Source of the DNA: DASQUK01 sp963756425
GTDB lineage: Bacteria > Actinomycetota > Acidimicrobiia > Acidimicrobiales > VFJN01
NCBI GenBank assembly: GCA_963756425.1
Contig: CAVWNW010000007.1
Span: 186,001-250,000, forward strand
Direction of reading: 5' to 3'
DNA length: 64,000 nt
The notes under the pieces were generated by a model. That model did no database searches. It was not told the origin of the DNA and saw only the letters and a program-made list of their open reading frames with translations. The stretch's first letter is position 1. Each line of letters opens with the position of its first letter. A program made the translations under genes and the position numbers. This document shows, in pieces, positions 43,089 to 51,500 of this stretch.

Positions 43089-43607
43089 ATGGCTGTCGTC
43101 ATCCGCCCTCCCACCATCAGCGAGCTCCCGGCGCTCCGAACCATCGAGCGGCTCGCCGGCGAGCGGTTCCGTGACGTCGGGCTGCCCGAGGTCGCCGACG
43201 ACGAGCCGCTGTCCCTCGACGTCCTGACCGACCACACCGAGCGGGGACGGTGCTGGGTCGCGGTCGACGATGCGGGTGGCCCGATCGGCTACGTGTTGGT
43301 CGACGCCGTCGATGGGAACGCCCACGTCGAGCAGGTGAGCGTCCACCCGGATCACCAGGGATCGGGCGTGGGGCGGGCGCTCATGGAGCGCGCCTTCGAG
43401 TGGGCGACGGAGGCCGGCATGCCTGCGGTGACGCTCACGACCTTCAGCGACGTCCCCTGGAACGCGCCGCTCTACCGCCACCTGGGATTTCGGGTGCTGC
43501 GCGACGACGAGCTGGGCCCAGGGCTCCGCGCCATCCGGGACCAGGAGACAGCCCATGGCCTCGACCCCGCCCGGCGCGTGTGCATGCTCCTGGCGCTGCC
43601 GCGGTGA
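43089..43607 (+). CDS. GNAT-family N-acetyltransferase
   Basis: This 172-residue protein has the GNAT fold. The acetyl-CoA loop is in VEQVSVHPDHQGSGVGRALMERAFEWA (motif A, QGSGVG), preceded by CWVAVDDAGGPIGYVLVDAVDG and followed by LTTFSDVPWNAPLYRHLGFRVL (motif B). It would acetylate an unknown amine substrate. ATG 43089 is used; the 20 codons upstream in the same frame are not homologous. It lies 70 bases after the lipoprotein gene. Confidence 0.88.
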   Translation: MAVVIRPPTISELPALRTIERLAGERFRDVGLPEVADDEPLSLDVLTDHTERGRCWVAVDDAGGPIGYVLVDAVDGNAHVEQVSVHPDHQGSGVGRALMERAFEWATEAGMPAVTLTTFSDVPWNAPLYRHLGFRVLRDDELGPGLRAIRDQETAHGLDPARRVCMLLALPR

Positions 43608-43684
43608 CGAGGTCGCACGTTTCCCGCACCGCGCGAATGGATCCCCGCGATCATTCGCCGCCGCCGTCCGCCTAATGTGCGGCG

Positions 43685-44323
43685 ATGCTTCCGACGGCCA
43701 GGCCGGCGCTGCGGGGACTACTCCACCAGGTCGCGTTCTTCGTGTCGATCCCGGCGGGAATCGCTCTCGTGTTGGTGGCGCGAGCCACCACGGCGCGGGT
43801 GGCGGCCGTGATCTTCGCTGTGACACTGACCGGCCTGTACGGCGTGAGCGCCGCCTATCACCGCGGCCAGTGGTCTGCCGGTGCCCGGCGCCTCATGAAG
43901 CACCTCGACCACTCGATGATCTTCGTGTTCATCGCCGGCTCGTACACGCCGGTCGCGCTGCTGGCGCTGCGGCCGGCCTGGGGGATCACGCTCCTGGTGC
44001 TGGCCTGGAGCGGGGCCGCAGTCGGCGTGCTCCTCACCGTCTTGCGGCTCGAGCACTGGCACGCTCTGGGCTTCGCCATGTACCTGGTGCTCGGTTGGCT
44101 CGCGGTCGTGGCGACGCCGCAGCTCGTGCACTCGCTGTCGAGGCCGGAGCTGGCGTTGCTCGTCGTCGGCGGGGTTCTCTACACCGTCGGGGCCGTGGTG
44201 CTCGCCCGCAAGCGCCCCGACCCTCGCCCCGCCGTGTTCGGCTACCACGAGGTCTGGCATGCGTTCGTGGTCGGAGCCAACGCCTGCCACTTCGCCCTGG
44301 TGGCGCTGCTCGTACGCGCCTGA
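43685..44323 (+). CDS. hemolysin III/PAQR-family membrane protein
   Basis: This 212-residue protein has seven hydrophobic helices and the family signature: GVSAAYHRGQW, KHLDHSMIFVFIAGSYTPV and GYHEVWHAFVVGANACHF. These are the Ser/His/Asp/His positions of the CREST superfamily, so it may be a zinc-dependent membrane hydrolase rather than a toxin. The hemolysin name is historical. It is transcribed alone and converges with a methyltransferase gene whose stop is 6 bases away. Confidence 0.9.
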   Translation: MLPTARPALRGLLHQVAFFVSIPAGIALVLVARATTARVAAVIFAVTLTGLYGVSAAYHRGQWSAGARRLMKHLDHSMIFVFIAGSYTPVALLALRPAWGITLLVLAWSGAAVGVLLTVLRLEHWHALGFAMYLVLGWLAVVATPQLVHSLSRPELALLVVGGVLYTVGAVVLARKRPDPRPAVFGYHEVWHAFVVGANACHFALVALLVRA

Positions 44324-44328
44324 CCGGC

Positions 44329-45114
44329 TCACCGCTGTTCGAAGACGAACAACGAGACCTCCAAGCGGGACATCCTGGTGGGCGCAGCGCGGAGCCTGTT
44401 CACGCCTTCGGCGATCTCGTCGTCGCTGAGAGCGGTGAGCACCGAGTCCGCATCCCTCATGCGCTCCACCCAGTCGGCGGACGTGGCGTAGGTCTCCGTT
44501 CTCTCCAGCACCTCACGGGCGTCGATGAAGTCGAAGCCGTGCGGGCGGAAGATCTCGATGAGCTGGTGCTCGGTGTAGCAGCGGGCCTCCCACTTGGCCC
44601 GGCCCGGGAACTCGTCAAGCCAGGTGATCTCCGTCCTGCCCGGCGCGTAGGTCCGCACCAGCACACGCCCCCCGGGCCCGAGCACCCGGGCGAGCTCGCG
44701 CACCGCCTGATGCACGTCGGCGAAGTGGTGGAGTGCCGTGGACACCCAGGCGACGTCCACGCTGCCATCTCGTAGGGGCAGGGCCTCGGCGTTGCCCAGC
44801 ACGAACGTGACGTCCGGGTCCTCCACGCCGCCCGCACCCGCCATCGCCGCCGACGGCTCGACAGCCACCACGGTTCCGTCCGTCCACCGCGGCCAGGCTG
44901 CGGCGAATATGCCGGTCCCAGCGCCCACGTCGGCAACGCGAATCGGTCCCGCGGGCAGGTAGCCCTTGACCGCGGCTCCCCAGCGTTCGAGCACCTCCGC
45001 CGCCAGCGATCGACCTTGCTGATAGCGGCTGGCAACGCGTTCGTAGTCGACGTAGTCCTGCGACCGAGATGCGCGGTGGCGCCGTCTGGCTGGGCGAGAT
45101 CGGGGGTCCGTCAT
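44329..45114 (-). CDS. class I SAM-dependent methyltransferase
   Basis: This 261-residue protein has YERVASRYQQGRSLAAEVLERW, motif I RVADVGAGTGIFAAAWPRW, the acidic end of strand 2 (VVAVEPSAAM), motif II/III NAEALPLRDGSVDVAWVSTALHHFAD and a post-motif GPGGRVLVRTYAPGR. This is the layout of the UbiE/Methyltransf_11 group. The substrate is unknown. Its ATG overlaps the stop of the DUF222/HNH frame upstream (ATGA), an odd coupling of an enzyme to a repeat-type gene; it may simply reflect insertion of that element. Confidence 0.85.
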   Translation of the reverse strand: MTDPRSRPARRRHRASRSQDYVDYERVASRYQQGRSLAAEVLERWGAAVKGYLPAGPIRVADVGAGTGIFAAAWPRWTDGTVVAVEPSAAMAGAGGVEDPDVTFVLGNAEALPLRDGSVDVAWVSTALHHFADVHQAVRELARVLGPGGRVLVRTYAPGRTEITWLDEFPGRAKWEARCYTEHQLIEIFRPHGFDFIDAREVLERTETYATSADWVERMRDADSVLTALSDDEIAEGVNRLRAAPTRMSRLEVSLFVFEQR

Positions 45115-46320
45115 TCCCGGAGCGGTGGGGGTGGGGCCGGTCCGGTTGGTGGGTGGGTGGTGCGGACGTGGCCGGTGGGGTCGGTGATTTCGAGGGTGGT
45201 GTCGGGGAGGAGTTTGGTGTGCCAGCGGGGGCGGTGGAGGAGGTGGTGGTGGCGGCTGCACAGCAGCACGAGGTTGGCGAGTTGGGTTGGTCCGCCGGTG
45301 TGCCAGGGGTGGATGTGGTGGCCTTCGCACCAGGCGGCGGGACGGTCACAGCCGGGGAACCGGCAGTGGCGGTCACGGACCACGAGGGCGTTGTAGAGGG
45401 GGGCGGGGATGGTGCGGGTGGTGGTGCCGTAGTCCAAGATGGCGGAGCGGCCGTGGCTGAGGACGCGGTGGAGGGCGGTGTCGCACAGGAGCCGGTCGGT
45501 GCTGGTGCGGTCGAGGCGGGTGCCGTCGATACTGGCGGCGCCGGCGGTGCGCAGGGCCTGGTAGCGGTCGAGGTCGAGGATCAGGTTGAGGTGGGGTCGG
45601 TGGCGGCCAGCCCGCCGGGTGTGTTGGTGGTCCAAGAAGTGTCGGCAGATGTCACCGAGGGCGTCGGCGCGGCGGGTGGCGACACTGCGGGCGGGTTCGC
45701 CGGCGACATCAGGGCTCTGCGCCAGGCGTAGGGCGGTGGCCAACAGTTCCCCGGTTTCGGTTCCCAGGTTGGCGTCGAGCCGCCACCGGCCGGCCAACGT
45801 CGATGACAGGTACAGGGCCTGGGACGGTTCGGGTTGGGGGTCGCGGTCGCTGGTGGCGCATTCGCGCCAGGCGCCCATGGCGGCGGCGACGTCGTGCACC
45901 GACAAGCCCACCAGGGTGGGCACCACGGTCGGTTTCGTGGTCGGCGAACAATCCCACGGTGTCGGGGTCGAGGTGGGCGGCGATCGCTTCGACCTGACCA
46001 CTGGAGAGCGTCCCGTCGCGCCACGCCCCCGCGGTCACGGGGAGGTGGGCGAGTTTGCGGGCCCGGGACACCATGCCGGCGGCCCGAGCACGGGGCATGG
46101 CGGCGCGGTCCGCTAGCCAGGCGGTCATGGACGTGGCCCCGTCGAGTTCCCAGAGTCCGGTGTGGTCGTGGGCGGCGACGGCGTCGCTGATGCGGGCGTC
46201 GAGCCGGTCCCGCAACCCCACCACCGCCGCCAGGGCGGTGCTGTCGGTGGGGATGTCGAGTTCGTCGATGGCGGTCCCCAGCTCCTCGAACACCCCAGAA
46301 TCGTACACCTGTTCGCCCAC
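45111..46320 (-). pseudogene. DUF222/HNH endonuclease-domain gene (13E12-like), frameshifted
   Basis: From GTG 46320 the frame encodes a DUF222 region (TALAAVVGLRDRLDARISDAVAAHD, MTAWLADRAAMPRARAAGMV, GQVEAIAAHLDPDTVGLFADHE) up to about 45925. A one-base shift then continues as VVPTLVGLSVHDVAAAMGAW. It runs to a full HNH domain (CRFPGCDRPAAWCEGHHIHPWHTGG, NLVLLCSRHHHLLH) and a Pro/Thr-rich tail, ending at 45111. Genes of this kind (REP13E12 in mycobacteria) are repetitive and spread by unknown means. The HNH zinc and active-site residues are intact, so the indel could be recent or a sequencing error. Confidence 0.8.
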
Positions 46321-46468
46321 CCATTTCAACCCGAAACCCCAGCTCAGACCGGTTTCGAGGCCAAGACGAGCGCCGGCCAAGCCGGGGTCAAGGGCGGCCG
46401 CAGGCCGGCGCAGCGAACCCTTGACGCCGGCGCACGCAGAGGGTGCGATGCCCCAACAATCACCAAAG

Positions 46469-46535
46469 GCCCCGGCCCCCGGCCGGGGCCTGAATGCAAT
46501 CGACGAGACGCGACCCCGGCCCCGGCCGGGGCCTG
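46469..46535. repeat. two copies of a GC palindrome beside the DUF222/HNH gene
   Basis: The 12-bp palindrome CCCCGGCCGGGG followed by CCTGA occurs twice, near 46477-46493 and 46520-46536. Each copy is preceded by a second GGCCCC or GACCCC block. They lie between the stop of the Nudix gene and the start of the DUF222/HNH gene, both on the minus strand. They could be tandem terminators or the border of the repetitive element. Confidence 0.55.
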
Positions 46536-46545
46536 ACCGCCATCC

Positions 46546-47133
46546 CTAACCCCGCCCACCAATCTCACCAAGAAGCTTCACGACGAACCGCGAAAGGTTC
46601 GGGTCGAAGCCACGCGCATCGCCGGCAGCCAGCTCGTCCAGCGACCACCAGCGGGCCCCCCGGAACTCCCGGGGATCGAAGTCCACGGGCCGGCGACGGT
46701 CGGCGTCGCACGCGTACCAGAGGCTGACGTCGACGTGCCCGGGGTCCAGCCCGCCCGTCACGCGCTGTGTGACGAACAGCGGCTGGCTCGACAGGCCACC
46801 GATCAGCGGCGCCGAGAAGCCCACCTCCTCGCGGCACTCGCGGGCCACGGTCGCTGCCGGGTCCTCGCCGGGCTCCACGTGGCCGCCGGTGGGTAGCCAC
46901 AGCTCGGCCAGGCGGTGGTCCACGAGGAGGCAACTGCGGGCACCGGCGTCCACCAACACGAAGTACGCGACGAGGTGCTTGGGCGGCGTCGCCGGCTTGG
47001 CGGTCCGCCAGATCGGTGCGTGGCTGCGGACCCAGGCAAGGGCGTCGGCGCGGTGGTCGGCCTCCGTCGCATCCAGGGGCCTGATCGCGCACAGCGCAGC
47101 GTCGACTCGTTCCCGTGCCTCTCGGTGGTCGAT
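46546..47133 (-). CDS. Nudix hydrolase with no canonical start codon
   Basis: The Nudix box is GGHVEPGEDPAATVARECREEVGF, preceded by LLVDHRLAELWLPTGGH and followed by HVDVSLWYACDAD. Homology continues upstream of the first usable start (GTG 46959): ADALAWVRSHAPIWRTAKPA and TPPKHLVAYFVLVDAG, a typical N-terminal helix for this branch. The coding region appears to reach an ATC-Asp-His codon run at 47133, but there is no ATG, GTG or TTG in frame before 46959. Either the start codon is mutated, a rare start is used, or a shortened protein from 46959 is made. The substrate is unknown. Confidence 0.72.
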   Translation of the reverse strand: MDHREARERVDAALCAIRPLDATEADHRADALAWVRSHAPIWRTAKPATPPKHLVAYFVLVDAGARSCLLVDHRLAELWLPTGGHVEPGEDPAATVARECREEVGFSAPLIGGLSSQPLFVTQRVTGGLDPGHVDVSLWYACDADRRRPVDFDPREFRGARWWSLDELAAGDARGFDPNLSRFVVKLLGEIGGRG

Positions 47134-47237
47134 CTCGGCGAGGCTAGCTCGGTTCCCCGAGCCTGCCCGCTGCGGTTCAAGAGCGGCGACGCGGCCAGAG
47201 TGGTTTTGTATGGCAGCGCGCCAGGAGGAGTCGGTCG

Positions 47238-47936
47238 ATGAGGCGCTGGTGGCTGGACGAGCAGGTTCACGCGGGCGCGGAGCACCTCGATGCCGGATAC
47301 GTGGGTGGCTACGACCGCAAGGCTGGGTTCGATCCGACCGAGGACATCGAGGCCCTCCGTCGCCACGGCCTGGGCCCCGACTCCCTGGTCGTGGACCTCG
47401 GAGCCGGCACGGGGACGTTCGCGGTGTCCGTGGCGCCGTCGTGCCGTCGAGTCGTCGCCGTCGACGTCTCGGCCGCCATGACGGCGGCGCTCCGCACGCG
47501 CGTCGAACGGCTCGGTCTCGACAACGTCACGGTGGTGGATGCTGGGTTCCTTTCCTACGTCCACGAGGGTGAGCGGGCGGACATCGTGTTCACCCGCAAC
47601 GCCTTGCATCAGATCCCGGACTTCTGGAAGGGGATCGCGCTCGACCGGATCGCCTCGTTCCTGCGGCCCCACGGGGTACTTCGATTGCGTGACCTCGTCT
47701 TCGACTTTGCGCCCTCCGAGGCCGAGGAGCGCATCGACGCCTGGATGTCAGGGGCCGTGCGTGACCCGGCGGCCGGGTGGACCGCCGAGGAGCTCGCCGC
47801 GCACGTGCGCGGCGAGTTCAGCACCTATAGCTGGCTCCTCGACTCGTTGCTCGACCGCACCGGCTTCGACATCCTCGAGAACTCCTTCCGCCGCTCGGCC
47901 TACGGCGCCTACACCTGCAGGCGCCGCAGCTCCTGA
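47238..47936 (+). CDS. class I SAM-dependent methyltransferase
   Basis: This 232-residue protein has GGYDRKAGFDPTEDIEALRRHG, motif I LVVDLGAGTGTFAVSVAPSC, RVVAVDVSAAMTAAL, DIVFTRNALHQIPDFWKGIALDRI and LRPHGVLRLRDLVFDF. This fits the Methyltransf_25/11 group; the substrate is unknown. A caggaggag Shine-Dalgarno lies 9 bases before the ATG. It starts 105 bases from the homology start of the divergent Nudix gene. A SRPBCC protein follows 42 bases downstream. Confidence 0.86.
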   Translation: MRRWWLDEQVHAGAEHLDAGYVGGYDRKAGFDPTEDIEALRRHGLGPDSLVVDLGAGTGTFAVSVAPSCRRVVAVDVSAAMTAALRTRVERLGLDNVTVVDAGFLSYVHEGERADIVFTRNALHQIPDFWKGIALDRIASFLRPHGVLRLRDLVFDFAPSEAEERIDAWMSGAVRDPAAGWTAEELAAHVRGEFSTYSWLLDSLLDRTGFDILENSFRRSAYGAYTCRRRSS

Positions 47937-47978
47937 CGCGGTGGGCAACCCCCACGGCGGCGGTGGCAGGATGCGGGC

Positions 47979-48551
47979 ATGAGCGACGAGGCCACGGCCG
48001 AGACCAGCGGCCAGACCACGAGTGACCAGACGACCAGCGACGAGGCCGCGGCCGACGAGACGGCGGCCGAGCGGATGGAGGTCCAGCGAACGATCCCGGC
48101 GGACGCCGCGACGATCTTCCGGGTGCTGTGCGACCCGCAGGGTCACGTCGTAATCGACAGCTCCGGGATGCTGATGTCGGCCGAGGGCGAGCCCGTGACC
48201 GCCGTCGGCGACAGCTTCGTGGTGCACATGGACCGAGAGGCACTCAACGACTTCCCGCTGGGGCAGTACGACGTCACGGTCAGCATCACGACGTTCGTCC
48301 CCGACCGGGAGATCGCGTGGACGATCCGTGGCAAGATCCGCCCGCAGATCGGCCACATCTACGGGTACACGCTGGAGCCCGCCGACGAGGGCACGCTCGT
48401 CACCTCGTACTACGACTGGTCCGAGATCGATCCCGCGTGGAAAGAGGCGCGGATCTTTCCCATCATCTCCGAGGGTGCGCTGCGAGCCACCCTGGGGATC
48501 CTCGACCGCACGATCGCTCGGGGCGGCGTCGCCCCGGCGCCGCCGGCGTAG
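47979..48551 (+). CDS. SRPBCC (START-like) family protein
   Basis: This 190-residue protein begins with a 30-residue low-complexity Thr/Ser/Ala/Asp leader (TSGQTTSDQTTSDEAAADET). The START-like domain follows: MEVQRTIPADAATIFRVLCDPQGHVVIDSS, then DSFVVHMDREALND, FVPDREIAWTIRG and TLVTSYYDWSEID. Such proteins bind hydrophobic ligands in a deep cavity, as transporters or cyclases. The leader may be partly untranslated if the ATG at 48075 is used. It probably shares a transcript with the methyltransferase upstream. Confidence 0.8.
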   Translation: MSDEATAETSGQTTSDQTTSDEAAADETAAERMEVQRTIPADAATIFRVLCDPQGHVVIDSSGMLMSAEGEPVTAVGDSFVVHMDREALNDFPLGQYDVTVSITTFVPDREIAWTIRGKIRPQIGHIYGYTLEPADEGTLVTSYYDWSEIDPAWKEARIFPIISEGALRATLGILDRTIARGGVAPAPPA

Positions 48552-48583
48552 CCCAGCAAGGCGATCCGGTTACGGTTGCCCGG

Positions 48584-49081
48584 ATGGCGGCCTATCACGT
48601 GGCGCAGTGCAACATCGGCCGGGTGCTCGCGCCGGTCGACACTCCGCAGCTCGCCGGGTTCGCGGCGGCGCTCGAGCCGATCAACCGGATGGCCGACGAA
48701 GCACCCGGCTTCGTGTGGCGACTCCAGACCGAGGCCGGCGACGCCACCGCCATCCGGGCGTTCGAGGACGACATGCTGCTCCTCAACATGAGCGTTTGGG
48801 AGTCGATCGAGGCGCTCGCCGAGTTCACGTACCGCACGCCGCACCGCGACGTGATGCGACGCCGGCGCGAATGGTTCGAACGGCTCGCCGATGCCTACCT
48901 GGTGCTGTGGTGGGTGCCTCGCGGACATTCCCCCACGGTCGTTGAGGCGCGGGAGCGCTTGGAGGCGCTGCGGCGCGACGGCCCGACACCCGAGGCCTTC
49001 ACGTTCCGGTCGCCGTTCCCGCCTCCGGACGCGTCCGGTGCCGCAGATCCGCTGGCCGAGGACTGGTTCTGCCCGACCTGA
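48584..49081 (+). CDS. DUF3291-family protein
   Basis: This 165-residue protein is of the DUF3291 type, a ferredoxin-like monooxygenase relative: YHVAQCNIGRVLAPVDTPQL, FAAALEPINRMADEAPGFVW, LLNMSVWESIEALAEFTYRT and HRDVMRRRREWFERL. These are the conserved aromatic and RRREWF segments. The role is unknown; possibly it binds haem or a phenolic compound. It starts 32 bases after the SRPBCC gene in the same direction, so an operon with the methyltransferase is likely. Confidence 0.85.
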   Translation: MAAYHVAQCNIGRVLAPVDTPQLAGFAAALEPINRMADEAPGFVWRLQTEAGDATAIRAFEDDMLLLNMSVWESIEALAEFTYRTPHRDVMRRRREWFERLADAYLVLWWVPRGHSPTVVEARERLEALRRDGPTPEAFTFRSPFPPPDASGAADPLAEDWFCPT

Positions 49082-49188
49082 CCCACCTCGCGCCACTTTG
49101 GCGTCGGAGCTTCGAACGGGCTGAGACCCTGCGGACCAGGCACACCGCGCGTCACCGACCCGCGTGACCAACGACACGATGTAGGACG

Positions 49189-49217
49189 TTGACGTATCGC
49201 TTCGAGACGCATACGTT
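49189..49217 (+). promoter_or_regulatory. promoter of the MFS/TetR operon with overlapping palindromic operator
   Basis: TTGACG (49189-49194) and TACGTT (49212-49217) are 17 bases apart and form a good sigma-70-type promoter. A 25-bp dyad with outer arms ACGTAT (49192-49197) and ATACGT (49211-49216) covers the spacer and both boxes, as expected for a TetR repressor site. A 62-base leader precedes the MFS start. Confidence 0.7.
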
Positions 49218-49279
49218 TCGCAAAGGCACGACAACGTCTCGGTCGTACCGACATCCGCGGTCCCCCCAAGGAGCTCACG

Positions 49280-50899
49280 ATGGCCTCTCCCGTCATTGCC
49301 GCGCCCGCGATCCCTCTCCACGAGCGGCCGGAGATCCATGCCCGACGCTGGTTCCTGCTCGCGATCATGTGCTTGTCGCTGGTCCTCGTGGTCATGTCGG
49401 TGTCGGGCCTCAACACCGCGCTGCCGACGATGCAGCGCGAGCTGGGGGCGTCGGCGTCCGAGCTGCAGTGGATCGTCGACTCCTACGCGGTCGTGTTCGC
49501 CGGCCTGCTGCTGAGCGCCGGGGCTATCGGCGACCGGTTCGGGCGGAAGGGTGTGTTGCTCGCGGGCCTCACGGTGTTCGGGGTCGGCGCGCTGATGGGT
49601 GGGTTGGCAAGCGACGCCACGCAGGTCATCGGCAGCCGTGCGGTGATGGGCATCGGCGCGGCGTTCATCATGCCGGCGACGCTGTCGATCATCACGTCGA
49701 TCTTCCCGCCCGAGGAGAGGCCGCGGGCCATCGCGATCTGGGCGGGCTTCGCGGGCGCCGGGGCATCGATCGGTCCGATCGTGACCGGCGGCTTGCTCGA
49801 GGGCTTCTGGTGGGGCTCGACCCTGCTGGTCAACGTGCCCCTCGTCGTCGCAACCATGGCCGCGGTCTGGCGATTCGCACCCGATTCGCGGGACGACACG
49901 CAGACGCCGCTGGACCCGGTGGGCGCATTGCTGTCGTTGGTCGGCCTGAGCACCTTGATCTTCGGGATCATCCAAGGCCCCGAGGACGGCTGGACCAGCC
50001 TGCCGGTGATCGGCGCCTTCCTCATCGCCGGTGTCACCTTGTCGCTGTTCGTGAGATGGGAGCGGCGGAGCGACCATCCGATGCTGCCGCTGACGCTGTT
50101 CCGGGATCGTCGCTTCAGCACGGGGAGCGGCGTCATCACGGTCGCCTTCTTCGTGATGTTCGGGTTCTTCTTCCTGATCACGCAGTACCTGCAGTTCGGC
50201 CGGGGGTATTCGCCCCTGGAGGCCGGGCTCGCGACACTGCCGCTGGCGCTGTCCTTCCTGGTGTTCTCGCCCCGCAGCGCGGCACTGGCGGAGCGCTACG
50301 GCGCCAGCCGGGTGATGGCGCTCGGGCTCACGATCGTGGCCGTCGGGTTCGGCATCCTCACGCTGCTGACGCCGGATACGCCGTACCTCGTCGTCGCCGC
50401 CGCGTTCACCATCCTCGGCGCCGGCATGAGCATCACGGCCGCCCCGGCCACCAGCGAGATCATGACGTCGGTGCCGCTCTCGAAGGCCGGCGTCGGGTCG
50501 GCGGTCAACGACACCACCCGGGAGCTCGGAGGCGCGCTCGGCATCGCCCTGCTCGGAAGCATCGCCAACACCGCCTACCGGTCGGGTGTCGACCTCGAGC
50601 AGGTTCGGCTCCCGGCCGGCGCCCGCGAAGCCGCCGGGGAGTCCATCGGCTCTGCCAGTGCGATCGCCGAGCGGATCCCGGGTGGCGGTGGCGAGGTGGT
50701 GGCGCAGGCGGCCTCCGCCTTCACCAACGCCTTCACGCTCACCAACACCGTGGCGATGGGCATCGCCCTCGCCGCTGCGGCCGCGGTCCTCGCAGCGTCG
50801 CGGCGGTCTGGCGGTGACACGGTCGAGGCCGATGTCGCCGACGAGGACGCCATCGACCTGGAGCTGCTTCCGGTCGGGGCCGGCGAGATGAGAGAATGA
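49280..50899 (+). CDS. DHA2-family MFS multidrug exporter
   Basis: This 539-residue, 14-helix exporter has MSVSGLNTALPTMQRELGASASELQW (motif D1), AGAIGDRFGRKGVLLAGL (motif A) and GFAGAGASIGPIVTGGLLEGFWW (motif C). It would extrude hydrophobic drugs using protons. A good aaggagctc Shine-Dalgarno precedes the ATG. A TetR regulator follows 4 bases after the stop, and a palindromic operator overlaps the promoter. This is the standard substrate-induced pump unit. The acidic C-terminal tail (VEADVADEDAIDLELLP) is cytoplasmic. Confidence 0.9.
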   Translation: MASPVIAAPAIPLHERPEIHARRWFLLAIMCLSLVLVVMSVSGLNTALPTMQRELGASASELQWIVDSYAVVFAGLLLSAGAIGDRFGRKGVLLAGLTVFGVGALMGGLASDATQVIGSRAVMGIGAAFIMPATLSIITSIFPPEERPRAIAIWAGFAGAGASIGPIVTGGLLEGFWWGSTLLVNVPLVVATMAAVWRFAPDSRDDTQTPLDPVGALLSLVGLSTLIFGIIQGPEDGWTSLPVIGAFLIAGVTLSLFVRWERRSDHPMLPLTLFRDRRFSTGSGVITVAFFVMFGFFFLITQYLQFGRGYSPLEAGLATLPLALSFLVFSPRSAALAERYGASRVMALGLTIVAVGFGILTLLTPDTPYLVVAAAFTILGAGMSITAAPATSEIMTSVPLSKAGVGSAVNDTTRELGGALGIALLGSIANTAYRSGVDLEQVRLPAGAREAAGESIGSASAIAERIPGGGGEVVAQAASAFTNAFTLTNTVAMGIALAAAAAVLAASRRSGGDTVEADVADEDAIDLELLPVGAGEMRE

Positions 50900-50903
50900 C
50901 CGC

Positions 50904-51500
50904 ATGGTTCAGGTGGGCACCGCTCCGGGTGCGGCGGCGGAGCTGGATCCCCGCGTCGAGCGGTCACGACGGGTCATCCTCGGGGCCGTCCTCGACGAGC
51001 TGGGCGAGGTGGGCTACGGAGCGCTGACGATCGAAGCAGTGGCCGCCCGGGCCGGTGTGGGGAAGAGCACCATCTACCGGCACTGGCCTGGGAAGCTCGA
51101 GCTGGTCGAGGACGCGTTCCGGACGCTCAAGGCCCCGGTCGCGGTCCCCGATCAGGGATCGCTGCGTTCCCGTGTCATCGCAGTCATCGAGCAGGTCGCG
51201 TGCCTCGTTGCCGACTCGACGTACTCCAACTGCATGCCCGCGCTGATCGACGCCGCCGAACGCGATCCGAACGTGCGCGACTTCCACAGCCGGTTCAGTG
51301 CCGAGCGGCGCGCTTCGCTCGTGGGCCTCCTGCGGGACGCGGTCCAGACGGGTGAGCTTCCGCCGACGACCGACCCCGAGCTGCTCGCCGATGCTTTGGT
51401 CGGGCCGATCCTCCTGCGGCGCTTGATGCTTGCCCAGCCGGTCGGCCCGGAGATCGCCGCCGCCCTCGTCGATCAACTGCTGCCGGCCTGCGGGGATTAA
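50904..51500 (+). CDS. TetR-family repressor of the MFS pump operon
   Basis: This 198-residue protein has an N-terminal helix-turn-helix (RVILGAVLDELGEVGYGALTIEAVAARAGVGKSTIYRHWPGKLELV) and the C-terminal domain of the TetR_C_16/AcrR actinobacterial kind (ALVGPILLRRLMLAQPVG). It starts 4 bases after the pump gene and is co-transcribed with it, so it most likely binds the palindrome at 49192-49216 and shuts off its own operon until a drug binds. Its TAA overlaps the stop of the converging LuxR gene (shared TTAA). Confidence 0.9.
   Translation: MVQVGTAPGAAAELDPRVERSRRVILGAVLDELGEVGYGALTIEAVAARAGVGKSTIYRHWPGKLELVEDAFRTLKAPVAVPDQGSLRSRVIAVIEQVACLVADSTYSNCMPALIDAAERDPNVRDFHSRFSAERRASLVGLLRDAVQTGELPPTTDPELLADALVGPILLRRLMLAQPVGPEIAAALVDQLLPACGD

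Noticed and set aside
43685..44323. Hemolysin III homologue as a virulence toxin
   Set aside because: Sequence features are those of the PAQR/CREST membrane family; the toxin name is historical.
48410..50905. An 831-residue open frame on the minus strand opposite the MFS pump
   Set aside because: It is a shadow of high-GC coding sequence: composition is Arg/Asp/His-rich without domains, while the plus strand encodes a full DHA2 pump.
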